From the NCBI RefSeq assembly GCF_044457565.1, contig NZ_JBITGZ010000001.1, positions 248,001-312,000 on the forward strand: 64,000 nucleotides of DNA. The letters run 5' to 3'. The DNA comes from Kitasatospora sp044457565. GTDB lineage: Bacteria; Actinomycetota; Actinomycetes; Streptomycetales; Streptomycetaceae. Under the pieces are notes generated by a model. That model was given only the letters and a program-made list of their open reading frames with translations. It made no database searches and had not been told where the DNA came from. Shown here piece by piece: positions 30,699 to 39,884 of the stretch; positions within the stretch are counted from its first letter, which is position 1; each line of letters opens with the position of its first letter. The translations under genes and the position numbers were made by a program.

Positions 30699-32873
30699 TC
30701 AGCCCGCCAGCGCGTGCTTGACGAAGTCCACCTGGAGCAGCAGCAGGTTCTCCGCCACCTCCTCCTGCGGCGTCATATGGGTGACCCCGGAGAGCGGCAG
30801 CACGGTGTGCGGGCGCCCGGCCGCGAGCAGCGCCGAGGAGAGCCGCAGGGTGTGGGCGGCCACCACGTTGTCGTCCGCCAGCCCGTGAATGATCATCAGT
30901 GGCCGCTCCAGGCCGGCCGCGTAGCCGGTCAGCGAGTTGGCGGCGTACACCTCCGGGCGCTCGTGCGGGTCGCCGAGGTAGCGCTCGGTGTAGTGGGTGT
31001 CGTACAGCTCCCAGTCCGTCACCGGCGCCCCGGCGACGGCGGCGTGGAAGACGTCGGGGCGGCGCAGCACGGCGAGCGCCGACAGGTAGCCGCCGTAGGA
31101 CCAGCCACGGATCGCGACCCGCCCGAGGTCCAGCGGGAACTCCCCGGCCAGCGCGTGCAGCGCGTCCACCTGATCGTCCAGGGTGACGCCGGCGAAGTCG
31201 AGGGCGATCGACTTCTCCCACCCGGGGCTGCGCCCGGGGGTGCCGCGGCCGTCCGCGACGACGACGGCGAAGCCCTGGTCGGCGAACCACTGCGAGTTCA
31301 GGTGCGGGTTGTGCGCCTGGACGACGCGCTGCCCGTGCGGGCCGCCGTACGGGTCCATCAGCACCGGCAGCAGGCCGTCGCGCTCCCGGTCGTAGCCGGT
31401 GGGCAGGAAGACAGCGGCCGGGATGCGGCGTTCGCCGGCGAAGCGGAACACCGGCCGGGCGGTCAGTACCGGGGTCTCGGCGTACGACTCGATGGTGGCG
31501 ATCTCGTCCACCACCACGCCCTCCGGCAGGTCCCGGCCGACCTGGACGAGCGCGCCGGGCCGGTTGTGCACGGAGGTCGCGCGGACGGTGATGCCGGCGG
31601 CGTGCACCGCGCTGGTGACGGAGGTGAACGGCTCGCCGTTGGCACTCTCCCAGGTCAGCCGCTTGCCGTCGTGGCTGATCCGCCCGACCGCGATCCAGCC
31701 GGGCTCCGGGTCGCTCTCCTGCTCGCCGCCGCCGGCGCTGAAGAACACCTCCTCGTCGGTGATCGCGACCACCGAGCGCAGCTGGAGGTCCGCGCCGGTG
31801 ACGGGGTGGTCCCCGATCACCAGCGCCCGGACCCGGCCCTCGGCGCCGTCGGCACCGTCGAGGTCGGAGATCCGCACCAGCTTGCCGTCCGGGGTCCAGG
31901 CCGGCACCCCGGGGAACAGCTCCAGCCAGTGGTCGTCGGTCTCCTCCAGGAGCAGCTCGCTCGCGCCGGTCTCGACGTCCACGGCCCGTACCTGCTGGGT
32001 GCGCTGGTCCCGTGCCTGGACGAGCAGCAGCGGCGGGCCGCCGGCCGACCAGTGCACCCGGGCCAGGTACGGGAACGCCTCACGGTCCCACTCCACCTCG
32101 ACCCGGCTGCCGTCGAGGCCGAGCACCCAGAGCCCGACCTCGGCGTTGGCCGTGCCGGCCGCCGGGTAGGCGATCTCGGCGGGCTCGGCGGCGGGGTTGG
32201 CCGGGTCGGCGATCCACCAGCGCTGCACCGGGCTGTCGTCCGCCCGCTCGACCAGCAGCCGGTCGCTCTCGGGGGACCACCAGAAGCCGCGGTCGCGGTC
32301 CATCTCCTCCTGGGCGATGAACTCGGCCTGCCCCCAGGACACCCCCTCGCCGTCCGGCTGGGCGAACGCCCAGTCACCGCTGCCGTCGGTGCGGGTCAGT
32401 CGCAGCTCGCCGGCAGCGGTGGCGTACGCGACGTAGGCGCCGTCCGGGGAGGGCCGGGGGTCGAGCAGCGGGCCCTCGGCGGGCAGCTCGCTCGCGGTGC
32501 CGGCCACCAGGTCGGCGACGAACAGCCGCCCGGAGAGCGCGAAGGCGGCCAGCCGGCCGGGGCCGTCGAGCGCGTAGCCGACGATGCCGGCCGAGCCCTC
32601 CCGGCTGCGCTCGCGCCTGGCCCGTTCGGCCGGGGAGAGGTCCTCCTCGCCGCCGCCGAGGAGCGCCACCGGGTCGGCGGCGATCCGCTCGCGGCCGGTG
32701 GAGGTGTCGAGGGTCCAGAGCCGGTTGGCGCGGTCGCCGCCGGAGAGCGAGCGCAGGAAGACGACCCGGGCCCCGTCGGATGTGACGGTGAAGGACCGGG
32801 GCGCTCCGACGGTGTAGCGCAGCGTCCGCGCGTACTGCCGGGGGAAGGTGTCCGCAGGGGTATCGGAGATCAT
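30699..32873 (-). CDS. S9-family prolyl oligopeptidase (dipeptidyl-peptidase IV type)
   Basis: 724 residues. The N-terminal 450 residues form the DPP IV beta-propeller (GFWWSPESDRLLVERADDSP, QRWWIADPANPAAEPAEI, VEWDREAFPYLARV). The C-terminal alpha/beta-hydrolase domain carries the catalytic Ser in RGWSYGGYLS (about residue 592), the Asp in HGLADDNV and the His in LSGVTHMT. No signal peptide is present, so it is cytoplasmic and could trim imported proline-containing peptides, fitting the peptide importers 5 kb away, though that link is inference. TAGGGT 8 nt before the ATG suggests a leaderless transcript. Confidence 0.92.
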   Translation of the reverse strand: MISDTPADTFPRQYARTLRYTVGAPRSFTVTSDGARVVFLRSLSGGDRANRLWTLDTSTGRERIAADPVALLGGGEEDLSPAERARRERSREGSAGIVGYALDGPGRLAAFALSGRLFVADLVAGTASELPAEGPLLDPRPSPDGAYVAYATAAGELRLTRTDGSGDWAFAQPDGEGVSWGQAEFIAQEEMDRDRGFWWSPESDRLLVERADDSPVQRWWIADPANPAAEPAEIAYPAAGTANAEVGLWVLGLDGSRVEVEWDREAFPYLARVHWSAGGPPLLLVQARDQRTQQVRAVDVETGASELLLEETDDHWLELFPGVPAWTPDGKLVRISDLDGADGAEGRVRALVIGDHPVTGADLQLRSVVAITDEEVFFSAGGGEQESDPEPGWIAVGRISHDGKRLTWESANGEPFTSVTSAVHAAGITVRATSVHNRPGALVQVGRDLPEGVVVDEIATIESYAETPVLTARPVFRFAGERRIPAAVFLPTGYDRERDGLLPVLMDPYGGPHGQRVVQAHNPHLNSQWFADQGFAVVVADGRGTPGRSPGWEKSIALDFAGVTLDDQVDALHALAGEFPLDLGRVAIRGWSYGGYLSALAVLRRPDVFHAAVAGAPVTDWELYDTHYTERYLGDPHERPEVYAANSLTGYAAGLERPLMIIHGLADDNVVAAHTLRLSSALLAAGRPHTVLPLSGVTHMTPQEEVAENLLLLQVDFVKHALAG

Positions 32874-33185
32874 GGCACCAGACCCTACGACCTGGGGGCG
32901 CTCCCGGCCGGGCCGACGTGATCACTCGTTCGGAGCATGCGGGCGAACTACCCCCGGAAGGGCCCCACACCCCCTCCCACCGGCCCGTGCGCCCCGTCGA
33001 CGCCACCGTGCCCCGGCCACGGCGACTCACCGAACGTGATGCGCCGGTCACTTATCGGGTATTCCTGGTTCAACGAGTGTGCCGGGCCCCGTCCCGGGCC
33101 GGCCCGCTCGGATGCTGGTCCCCGCAAGGTCCCGACCGCCGCCCTCCCCAAGGGGCGGCGCACCCGAGAAGGGGTGTGAGCCGCC
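32874..33185. other. Divergent intergenic region
   Basis: 312 nt between the S9 peptidase and the small membrane protein. It holds the peptidase -10 at 32882-32887 and, at its right end, a GAAGGGGTG ribosome site. A less GC-rich stretch at 33040-33080 may hold the promoter of the rightward genes, but I cannot define boxes. Confidence 0.4.
32882..32887 (-). promoter_or_regulatory. -10 box (TAGGGT) of a probable leaderless promoter
   Basis: Minus-strand TAGGGT ends 8 nt before the S9 peptidase ATG. Confidence 0.45.
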
Positions 33186-33380
33186 ATGGCTTTGTCCATC
33201 TCCGCAGCCATGCTGATGCTGGTCATCGTGGTGATGCTGATCCGCCGCTCCGGCCTGAAGCTCGCGCACGCGATCATCTGCGCGCTGCTCGGCTTCTATC
33301 TGGCGTCCAGCTCCATCGCGCCGTCCATCAGCCAGGTCACCAGCAATCTCGCAGGGATGATCAACGGCCTGAAGCTCTAG
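33186..33380 (+). CDS. Small two-helix membrane protein
   Basis: 64 residues: an N-terminal helix (MALSISAAMLMLVIVVMLI), a basic turn (RRSGLKLAH), then a second helix (AIICALLGFYLASSSIA) and an amphipathic tail (SQVTSNLAGMINGLKL). I recall this kind of protein next to mshB in streptomycetes; function unknown. A GAAGGGGTG ribosome site precedes the ATG. The mshB start follows 30 nt later but has its own -10 box. Confidence 0.78.
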   Translation: MALSISAAMLMLVIVVMLIRRSGLKLAHAIICALLGFYLASSSIAPSISQVTSNLAGMINGLKL

Positions 33381-33398
33381 CCGGGCCCGCGCGGTCGT

Positions 33399-33404
33399 TA
33401 GGCT
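33399..33404 (+). promoter_or_regulatory. -10 box (TAGGCT) of a probable leaderless promoter for mshB
   Basis: TAGGCT ends 6 nt before the mshB ATG; no Shine-Dalgarno is present in the 30-nt gap. Confidence 0.5.
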
Positions 33405-33410
33405 CTCCCC

Positions 33411-34367
33411 ATGACCGCGATTCCCGGACGCCGCCTCCTCCTGGTCCACGCCCACCCCGACGACGAGTCGATCGGCAACGGCGCGACGATGGCGAGGTAC
33501 GCCGCCGAGGGCGCCTCGGTCACCCTGGTGACCTGCACCCTCGGCGAGGGCGGCGAGGTCGTCGTCCCGGAGCTGGCCCATCTGACGGCGGACCGGGACG
33601 ACACCCTCGGCCCATACCGGATCGGCGAGCTGACCAGCGCGATGCGCGAGGTCGGCGTCGCCGACTTCCGCTTCCTGGGCGGCCCCGGCCGCTACCGCGA
33701 CTCCGGGATGATGGGCGTGCCCGACAACCAGGCGCCCGGCTGCTTCTGGCAGGCCGACCCGGACGAGGCCGCCGGCCACCTGGTCGAGGTGGTACGGGAG
33801 GTCCGGCCCCAGGTGCTGGTCACCTACGACGAGAACGGCGGCTACGGCCACCCCGACCACATCCAGGCGCACCGGGTGGCGATGCGGGCGTACGAGCTGG
33901 CCGCCGATCCGGCGTACCGCCCCGAGCTCGGCCCGGCCTGGCGGATCGCCAAGGTCTACTTCAACCGGATGCCGCGATCGGTGATCGACGAGGGGCTGCG
34001 CGAGGCCGCCGCCCGGGCGCCGTTCCCCGGCGTCGCAGAAGCGGGGGACGTACCGGGCGTGGTGGACGACCATCAGATCACCACGGTGCTGGACGGCCGG
34101 GCCCACGCCGGGCGCAAGGCCGCCGCGATGGCGGCGCACGCCACCCAGATCACCGTCGACGGTGACTTCTTCGCGCTCTCCAACAACCTGTCCCAGCCGC
34201 TGCTGGCGACCGAGTACTACCAGCTGGTGCGCGGCCAGGCGGGCCCCGTCAGCCCCGAGACCGACCTCTTCGCCGGCCTGGACACCGCCGCACCCGCCCC
34301 GGCGGGCACCGGCGCGGACACCCGCCAGGACACCCCTGCGGACACCGCCGAGGAGGCGACCCGATGA
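33411..34367 (+). CDS. mshB: GlcNAc-Ins deacetylase of mycothiol biosynthesis
   Basis: 318 residues. The zinc-deacetylase motif VHAHPDDES (His13, His15, Asp17/18) and the later GGYGHPDHIQAH provide the metal ligands and general base of the MshB/LmbE family. TCTLGEGGEVV and RYRDSGMMG are also MshB-typical. It removes the acetyl group from GlcNAc-inositol in mycothiol synthesis. The last 40 residues are a Thr/Ala/Pro-rich tail absent from mycobacterial MshB as I recall. ATG 33411 is probably leaderless. The stop overlaps the next gene (ATGA). Confidence 0.93.
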   Translation: MTAIPGRRLLLVHAHPDDESIGNGATMARYAAEGASVTLVTCTLGEGGEVVVPELAHLTADRDDTLGPYRIGELTSAMREVGVADFRFLGGPGRYRDSGMMGVPDNQAPGCFWQADPDEAAGHLVEVVREVRPQVLVTYDENGGYGHPDHIQAHRVAMRAYELAADPAYRPELGPAWRIAKVYFNRMPRSVIDEGLREAAARAPFPGVAEAGDVPGVVDDHQITTVLDGRAHAGRKAAAMAAHATQITVDGDFFALSNNLSQPLLATEYYQLVRGQAGPVSPETDLFAGLDTAAPAPAGTGADTRQDTPADTAEEATR

Positions 34368-34822
34368 TCGACCAAGCCCCGACCCGCACCCTGCGCTCCC
34401 TGCCCGCCCGGGTGCTGGGCAGCCGCTCCGCGCGCCTGGCCGAGCCGCAGCCGCCGCGGGCCGGCCGGATCGTCGCGTATGTCGGGTTCTTCCTGCTCGG
34501 CATCGTGGTGTCGGTGTGCGGATCTTTCGTGCAGGCCTTGTGGGTGCCGGCCGGTCTGCTGATCTCGCTGGCGGCCACCGCCGCGGTCTTCTACGCCGGC
34601 CTCCGGGTGACCGGCACCAAGCTCGGCGCCGGCGTGCCGGTGGCCGGCTGGTTCCTGGCACTGCTGGTCCTGATGGTGCCTCGACCCGAGGGCGACGCGG
34701 TGCTCTGGCCGGGCTTCTCCTCGTACACGTACCTGTTCCTGGGCTCGATCATCGGGGTGATCTGCGCCACCCTGCCCACCCGTGGCGGCTACCTCCTGGG
34801 CGCCCCCCGCGCGGGTCGCTGA
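34364..34822 (+). CDS. Four-helix membrane protein, DUF6113-like
   Basis: 152 residues. A 35-residue basic/Pro N-terminus is followed by four membrane helices (IVAYVGFFLLGIVVSVCGSF; LWVPAGLLISLAATAAVFYA; LGAGVPVAGWFLALLVLMV; YLFLGSIIGVICATL). An ATGA overlap with mshB implies cotranslation. I recall it as DUF6113 in streptomycetes; whether it has a role with mycothiol is unknown. Confidence 0.8.
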   Translation: MIDQAPTRTLRSLPARVLGSRSARLAEPQPPRAGRIVAYVGFFLLGIVVSVCGSFVQALWVPAGLLISLAATAAVFYAGLRVTGTKLGAGVPVAGWFLALLVLMVPRPEGDAVLWPGFSSYTYLFLGSIIGVICATLPTRGGYLLGAPRAGR

Positions 34823-35133
34823 GCCCCGGCGGGAGGGGGCGCCGAGCGCCCTCGTACGCCCCCGACGAGCCCTGTCGGGCCCGCACACGACGAGCAGTCA
34901 GCACCCGGCGCCCGTAGTCTCATACCGGAGGAACCGGACGTATCGCGTTCCATCCGAACCAGTTCACCGCTCAGTTCTTCCCAGTATGGTGGTGCCGCAG
35001 GACGAGAAGCTGGTGTCGGTAGGGGATGCGGTCCGGTCCACACCCGGCGGTAACCACCGCCCAGCTGGACAGCCGCCCCACAACCCGCGATCGTGCCCCA
35101 GGCCACGACCCGCGAACCCGGAGCAGAGCAGCA
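34823..35133 (+). promoter_or_regulatory. Leader of the VanW-like membrane protein gene with candidate promoter
   Basis: 311-nt gap. TTCACC (about 34964-34969), a 16-nt spacer and TATGGT (about 34986-34991) form a plausible -35/-10 pair, leaving a 5' UTR of about 140 nt to the TTG start. A small inverted repeat CCGG-AGGAA-CCGG sits near 34925-34937. Nothing else is recognised. Confidence 0.35.
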
Positions 35134-37377
35134 TTGAGCAGCCGCGAATCTGACAACGCGAACCCGACGCCCCGGCGCACGGGCCCGGACGCCTACCCGT
35201 CCGGCACCCCGCCGTACGGCATCCCGGGCATGCCCAACGGCAGCGACCAGGCTGCGCCGGCGGACCCGGGCGGGGACGAGGACGTCCCGAAGACCGAGAC
35301 CACGCTGACCACCCGGGTGCGGATCAACATCCCCGGGTCACGTCCGATCCCGCCGGTGGTGGTGCGCAGCACCGTCAAGACCGAGGACGGCGGGGGCGAG
35401 GGCCCGCCCGCCGAGGTGCCCGAGCCCGCCGGCCCGCGCCACCGCTCCGCCGCGCCGTCCTCCCCCGTGCTCGGGGTGATGGAGGGCGGCCCGCGCACGG
35501 CCACCCCGCCGAACCTGCCGCCCGAGTGGCAGGGCGGCGAGCAGTCCGAGGCCGAGTCGACCGGCGAGTGGTTCCGGCCGCGGCAGAGGAAGGGCTCCGA
35601 GCCGGCTCCGGTGCCGGCCGCCGTGCCGGCCGGCGCCCCGCGCGATGCGGGCGAGAGCAGGCCCGCCGAGGCGCGCCCGAAGGACGCCCGCCCCGGCGGC
35701 GGCCGTCCGGGCGGCCAGCGCCCGGCGCAGGGCCAGCGTCCGGCCCAGGGACCGCGTCCGCCCCAGGGACCGCGTCCGACCGGTGCGCCGGCCTCGCCGT
35801 ACGCGGCGGAGCCGGGCCAGGGCCGTTCCGACGACCCGTTCGGCACCAGCGTCAGCCCGAACGCCGCGCGGGCCGAGGCCGCCGCGTACGAGGACGGGAT
35901 GCCCGATCCCCAGTCGCTGCCGGCCGACTGGCAGGCGGACGCCCCCGGCGGCGCCCCGGTGGACCCGTTCCAGCCGGGCCCCGAGCAGGGCCCGCTGCCC
36001 ACCCGCCCGCACCCCCGTCAGGGCGGCGCTCCCGGCGCTCCGCAGGGCGGCGGCCGCGGTCAGCAGCGGCGGCCCGAGGCCGGCCAGGAGGACACCGCGA
36101 TCGGCGGCTTCGGGCCGATCCCCGACGACACTGCGCAGTCCGCCGCCATATCCGGCATGCCGCAGCCCGGGCTGTTCGCCTCGGCGCCGCCGGCGGCCTC
36201 GCCGGCCGCGCCCGGCGCCCCGATGACCCCCGGTGGTCTCTTCCCCGGCGCCCCGGGCGCCTCCGGGCCCGGCGCCGACCCGTTCGGCCCGAGCGGCCAG
36301 TTCGCCTCCGGCCCCGGCCGCCCCCAGGCGGGCTCGCCCGCCGAGGGCTTTCCGGCGGCGCCGGCACCCGCCGCCCCCGCCGCTCCCGCTCCCGCCGCCA
36401 AGGCCGCGGCCAAGCCCGCCCCCAAGCGGCGCAGCAAGGCCGTCAAGCTGGTGGTGTACGGCGTCGCCGGGGTGCTCTTCCTCGGCGCGGCCGCGTACGG
36501 CACCGGGCTGATGCTGAACCAGGCGGACGTACCCAAGGGCACCGTGGTGCTCGGTACGGACATCGGCGGCAGCAGCCGTGACCAGGCGATCCACCAGCTC
36601 GACGACAGCGTCGCCAAGGCCGGCCAGCAGCCGGTGAAGCTGAAGATCAACGACCGGACGGTGGACCTCGACCCGCTGACCGCCGGGCTGAGCTTCGACA
36701 CCACGGCCACCGTGGACGGCCTGACCCAGCACAACTACAACCCGGTCGTGGTGATCAACTCGCTCAAGGGCGGCGAGAAGGCCGTGCCGCCGGAGGTCAA
36801 GGTGGACCGGGCCAAGCTCAAGGCCGCCCTGGACGCGCTGGCCACCGGCTCCGGGCAGGGGCTGCAGGAGGGGTACGTCCGGTTCAGTGAGACCGGCGAG
36901 CCCGTCGTGGTGCCCGGCAAGGCCGGGCAGGCCGTGGACTCCGCCGCCGCCGTGGGTCAGGTCGAGCAGGCCTACCGGGACCGCGCCGCGGGCAAGGACG
37001 TGGCGCCGGTGCCGCTGTCCGTCACCGTCGCCCAGCCGAGGATCTCCGCTCAGGCACTCCAGGCCGCGGCCGACGGCATGGGCAAGGCCGTGGCGAGCGG
37101 GCAGGTGCACGTACTGGCCGGCGTCAGGAAGTTCGACTTCGGCAAGCTCGCGGCCTCCAGGGCACTCACCCTCGTCCCGGACGCCAACGGCAAGATCGTG
37201 CCCAAGTGGGACTACGACCAGCTGGGCGGCCTGCTCGGCGGGACCTTCGACAAGGTCAAGGCGCGCAAGGGCGGCGCCCTCGTGCCGATCACCGTTCAGG
37301 ACGTCGCGGACGCGATCACCTCCGTCATGGAGAAGAGCGGCGACAAGGAACGGACCTTCAGGTTCACCACCACCTGA
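35134..37377 (+). CDS. Membrane protein with disordered cytoplasmic region and VanW/peptidoglycan-binding-like outer domain
   Basis: 747 residues from TTG 35134 (SSRESDNANP), which follows GGAGCAGAG. An ATG at 35026 would add 36 residues of poor coding character. Residues 1-430 are Pro/Gly/Ala-rich and disordered, with tandem RPAQGQRPAQGPRPPQG-like repeats (about 190-215). One membrane helix (about 438-459, LVVYGVAGVLFLGAAAYGTGL) is followed by an outer region containing a PG_binding_4-type module of VanW proteins (GTDIGGSSRDQAIHQLDD to FDTTATVDGL) and a second similar module. There is no C-terminal VanW core. A role in cell-wall binding at the membrane is inferred from the domain. A strong terminator follows. 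Confidence 0.78.
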   Translation: MSSRESDNANPTPRRTGPDAYPSGTPPYGIPGMPNGSDQAAPADPGGDEDVPKTETTLTTRVRINIPGSRPIPPVVVRSTVKTEDGGGEGPPAEVPEPAGPRHRSAAPSSPVLGVMEGGPRTATPPNLPPEWQGGEQSEAESTGEWFRPRQRKGSEPAPVPAAVPAGAPRDAGESRPAEARPKDARPGGGRPGGQRPAQGQRPAQGPRPPQGPRPTGAPASPYAAEPGQGRSDDPFGTSVSPNAARAEAAAYEDGMPDPQSLPADWQADAPGGAPVDPFQPGPEQGPLPTRPHPRQGGAPGAPQGGGRGQQRRPEAGQEDTAIGGFGPIPDDTAQSAAISGMPQPGLFASAPPAASPAAPGAPMTPGGLFPGAPGASGPGADPFGPSGQFASGPGRPQAGSPAEGFPAAPAPAAPAAPAPAAKAAAKPAPKRRSKAVKLVVYGVAGVLFLGAAAYGTGLMLNQADVPKGTVVLGTDIGGSSRDQAIHQLDDSVAKAGQQPVKLKINDRTVDLDPLTAGLSFDTTATVDGLTQHNYNPVVVINSLKGGEKAVPPEVKVDRAKLKAALDALATGSGQGLQEGYVRFSETGEPVVVPGKAGQAVDSAAAVGQVEQAYRDRAAGKDVAPVPLSVTVAQPRISAQALQAAADGMGKAVASGQVHVLAGVRKFDFGKLAASRALTLVPDANGKIVPKWDYDQLGGLLGGTFDKVKARKGGALVPITVQDVADAITSVMEKSGDKERTFRFTTT

Positions 37378-37394
37378 CGCATCGTCGCACCGCT

Positions 37395-37434
37395 CCGGAA
37401 GGCCGGGACCTGGCATCAGGTCCCGGCCTTCCGG
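37395..37434 (+). terminator. Strong terminator after the VanW-like gene
   Basis: A perfect 17-bp stem (37395-37411 with 37418-37434) and a 6-nt loop, 17 nt past the stop. Confidence 0.9.
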
Positions 37435-37864
37435 CGTCCGAAGGCGCTCGCGTCATGTCCGATAGTCGAACAGCTGATGGCCGATCAACACCCCTTATTC
37501 ATGAGACGGTTCGTGGCGGATACTCGCCAATGGCGGTCCATAACTGGACATATCAGAATAACTTGCTTGCCCGCCACAAACGTTGGCACACAACCCGCCC
37601 GCGACCTGAAAAACCCGCCGCTGCCTGCGCTTTTCACCCTAGAACCCATGGTCAAAGGGGGCCTCAAACCTGCGACCAGGGTTTCTGCGTTACCAACCCT
37701 TGATTCGCCGCCGGTCGACAACGCTCCCCACGGTCAGCAAGATGTGGCACCAAGGCCGTTCCACAGCGGCGCGAAGTTTCTGTCCAGATCAGCGGCACTC
37801 CGAGCCCCCTCGACCGTGGCCCCGGCACCCGCACCGACTGGACCGCACGAGGGAGAGAAGCGCC
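37435..37864 (+). promoter_or_regulatory. Long leader of peptide transporter cluster A
   Basis: 430 nt, clearly lower in GC than its surroundings. A candidate -10 region GTGGCGGATACT lies at 37513-37524, matching motifs before clusters B and D. GATAGT also occurs at 37461-37466. GGACATATCAGA (37546-37557) nearly repeats GGACATATGAGA upstream of cluster D (62133-62144). No convincing small gene is seen. The ribosome site GGGAGAG precedes the first gene. Confidence 0.45.
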
Positions 37865-38842
37865 TTGGGTCGCTACATGCTGCGCAAGTTGGCCAACTAT
37901 CTGGTCCTGGTCATCATTGCCGCGTCCCTCACCTATTTCCTGGCCGGACTGAGCCTCAACCCGAAGGCGAAGTACGAGGGGCGCAACCCGCCCGTGCCGA
38001 TCGCCACCATCACCAAGTCGCTGGACGACATCAACCAGAACCCGGACACCCCGATCCTGGAGCGCTTCGGGACCTGGGCCAACGGCGTCGCCCACGGTGA
38101 CCTCGGCAAGACCATCGACAACAGCTCGGTGAACGACGACTTCGGCCGCCGGGTCGGCGTCTCCACCCGGCTGCTGCTGATCGCCACCCTGCTCGGTTCG
38201 GTCGGCGGCGTCGCCCTCGGCGCGCTCGGAGCCATCAAGCAGTACAAGTTCTTCGACCGGTTCACCACCGTCGGCTCGTTCCTGATCCTCGCCACTCCCG
38301 TGTTCGTCCTGGGCAGCGCCCTGCAGATCGGCGCCACCCAGTTCAACGACGGCTCGGCGACGATCAAGGTGGTGAGCGAGTACGACTCCGAGTTCCAGGG
38401 CCGCTGGGACTTCGAGGCGCTGGTCAACCGCGGGCAGCACATGCTGCTCCCGATGATCACCCTGGTGCTCATCCAGGTCGCCCTCTACAGCCGCTACCAG
38501 CGCAGCACCATGCTGGACGTGCTCGGCAGCGACTTCCTGCGCACCGCCCGCGCCAAGGGCCTGCGCCGGCGCGACGCGCTGGTCAAGCACGGTCTGCGCA
38601 CGGCCGTCCTGCCGGTGGTCCCGCTGCTGGTCTACAACATCGTGCTGCTGTTCACCGGCGCCACCATCACCGAGAAGACCTTCGGCTGGCACGGCATGGG
38701 CGAGTGGCTGGTCGACTCGATCAACCGCAACGACGTCAACTCCGTCGCGGCGGTCGGGCTCTTCACCGCGGTCCTGGTGCTGATCGCAGGCCTGCTCTCC
38801 GACCTGCTGTACGCGGCACTCGACCCCCGGGTCCGGGCCTGA
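37865..38842 (+). CDS. Peptide ABC importer permease (OppB/DppB type), cluster A
   Basis: 325 residues with six membrane helices. The EAA-type cytoplasmic loop is FLRTARAKGLRRRDALVKHGLRTAVLP, and the protein ends SDLLYAALDPRVRA, as OppB proteins do. The N-terminal periplasmic-side segment lacks the usual PGDP motif and reads LNPKAKYEGRNPP, so it is a divergent subgroup. The TTG at 37865 (xGRYMLRKL) aligns with the MGRYVVRR starts of the other clusters and follows GGGAGAG at proper distance. First gene of a four-gene operon. Confidence 0.88.
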   Translation: MGRYMLRKLANYLVLVIIAASLTYFLAGLSLNPKAKYEGRNPPVPIATITKSLDDINQNPDTPILERFGTWANGVAHGDLGKTIDNSSVNDDFGRRVGVSTRLLLIATLLGSVGGVALGALGAIKQYKFFDRFTTVGSFLILATPVFVLGSALQIGATQFNDGSATIKVVSEYDSEFQGRWDFEALVNRGQHMLLPMITLVLIQVALYSRYQRSTMLDVLGSDFLRTARAKGLRRRDALVKHGLRTAVLPVVPLLVYNIVLLFTGATITEKTFGWHGMGEWLVDSINRNDVNSVAAVGLFTAVLVLIAGLLSDLLYAALDPRVRA

Positions 38843-38891
38843 CCCCCCGCGCCCAGGACCGACCCCGCCCCAGCCGCCCAGGAGAGCAGAG

Positions 38892-39884
38892 ATGACCTCG
38901 ACCACCGCCCCCGAAGCAGTAGCCCCAGCCGCCCCGGCCAAGAAGCGCACCAGCCGTGCCCGGCTGACCGTCCGCCGGTTCGCCCGTAACCGGATGGCCC
39001 TGGTGGGCCTGGGCATCATCGTGCTGCTGTTCCTCACCGCCTACCTCGGCCCGCTGTTCAACAAGTGGAACTACACGCAGCACGACTACATGGCGTTCAT
39101 GTCGCCGCCCACCGCGGACCACTGGTTCGGCACCACCCAGGGCGGCCAGGACATGTTCGCGCTGACCATGCGCGGGCTGCAGAAGTCGCTGGTGATCGGC
39201 CTGCTGGTCGGCATGCTCACCACGCTGCTCGCCGCCACCGCGGGCGCCTTCTCCGCCTACTACGGCGGTTGGACGGACCGTTCGCTGATGTGGCTGGTCG
39301 ACCTTCTGCTGGTCATGCCGAGCTTCCTGATCCTCGCCGTGCTCTCCCCGGTGTTCCGCTCCTCCAGCTGGCTGATCTTCGTGGTGATGATCGCCGCGTT
39401 CAGCTGGATGATCACCGGCCGGGTGGTCCGCTCGATGACGCTGACCCTGAAGGACCGTGAGTTCGTCAAGGCCGCCAAGTACATGGGCGTACCCGGGCCA
39501 GTGATCATCTTCCGGCACATCCTGCCGAACATGGCCTCGCTGCTGATCATCGACGCGGTGATCCAGGTCGGCGCCGCGGTGGTCTTCGAGTCCACGCTGT
39601 CGTACTTCGGCTTCGGCATCCAGCCGCCGGACGTCTCGCTCGGCACCGTGATCTCAGCGAACCAGAGCATGGCGATGTCCTACCCCTGGCTGTTCCTCTT
39701 CCCGGCCTCCGCCCTGGTCCTGATCGGCCTCGCGGTCTCCTTCATCGGTGACGGCCTGCGCGACGCGCTCGACCCCAACTCCACCGGTGCCAAGGCCAAG
39801 TGGAGCAAGAAGCTGGACCAGGCCACGGACCGCATGGCCATGGCCGAGGCGCCGTCCAAGGGCACCGAGGTGCTGACGTCATGA
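38892..39884 (+). CDS. Peptide ABC importer permease (OppC/DppC type), cluster A
   Basis: 330 residues. A soluble N-terminus (residues 1-35) is followed by six membrane helices. The OppC_N segment FGTTQGGQDMFALTMRGLQ and the EAA loop FVKAAKYMGVPGPVIIFRHILPN are clear, with LSYFGFGIQPPDVSLG and GDGLRDALDPN near the end. It forms the channel with the preceding OppB-type protein. ATG 38892 follows CCAGGAGAG. Its stop overlaps the next start (ATGA). Confidence 0.9.
   Translation: MTSTTAPEAVAPAAPAKKRTSRARLTVRRFARNRMALVGLGIIVLLFLTAYLGPLFNKWNYTQHDYMAFMSPPTADHWFGTTQGGQDMFALTMRGLQKSLVIGLLVGMLTTLLAATAGAFSAYYGGWTDRSLMWLVDLLLVMPSFLILAVLSPVFRSSSWLIFVVMIAAFSWMITGRVVRSMTLTLKDREFVKAAKYMGVPGPVIIFRHILPNMASLLIIDAVIQVGAAVVFESTLSYFGFGIQPPDVSLGTVISANQSMAMSYPWLFLFPASALVLIGLAVSFIGDGLRDALDPNSTGAKAKWSKKLDQATDRMAMAEAPSKGTEVLTS

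Noticed and set aside
35026..35133. ATG 35026 as start of the VanW-like protein
   Set aside because: Weaker coding character and a poorly spaced ribosome site; the TTG at 35134 gives the expected SSRESDN start.
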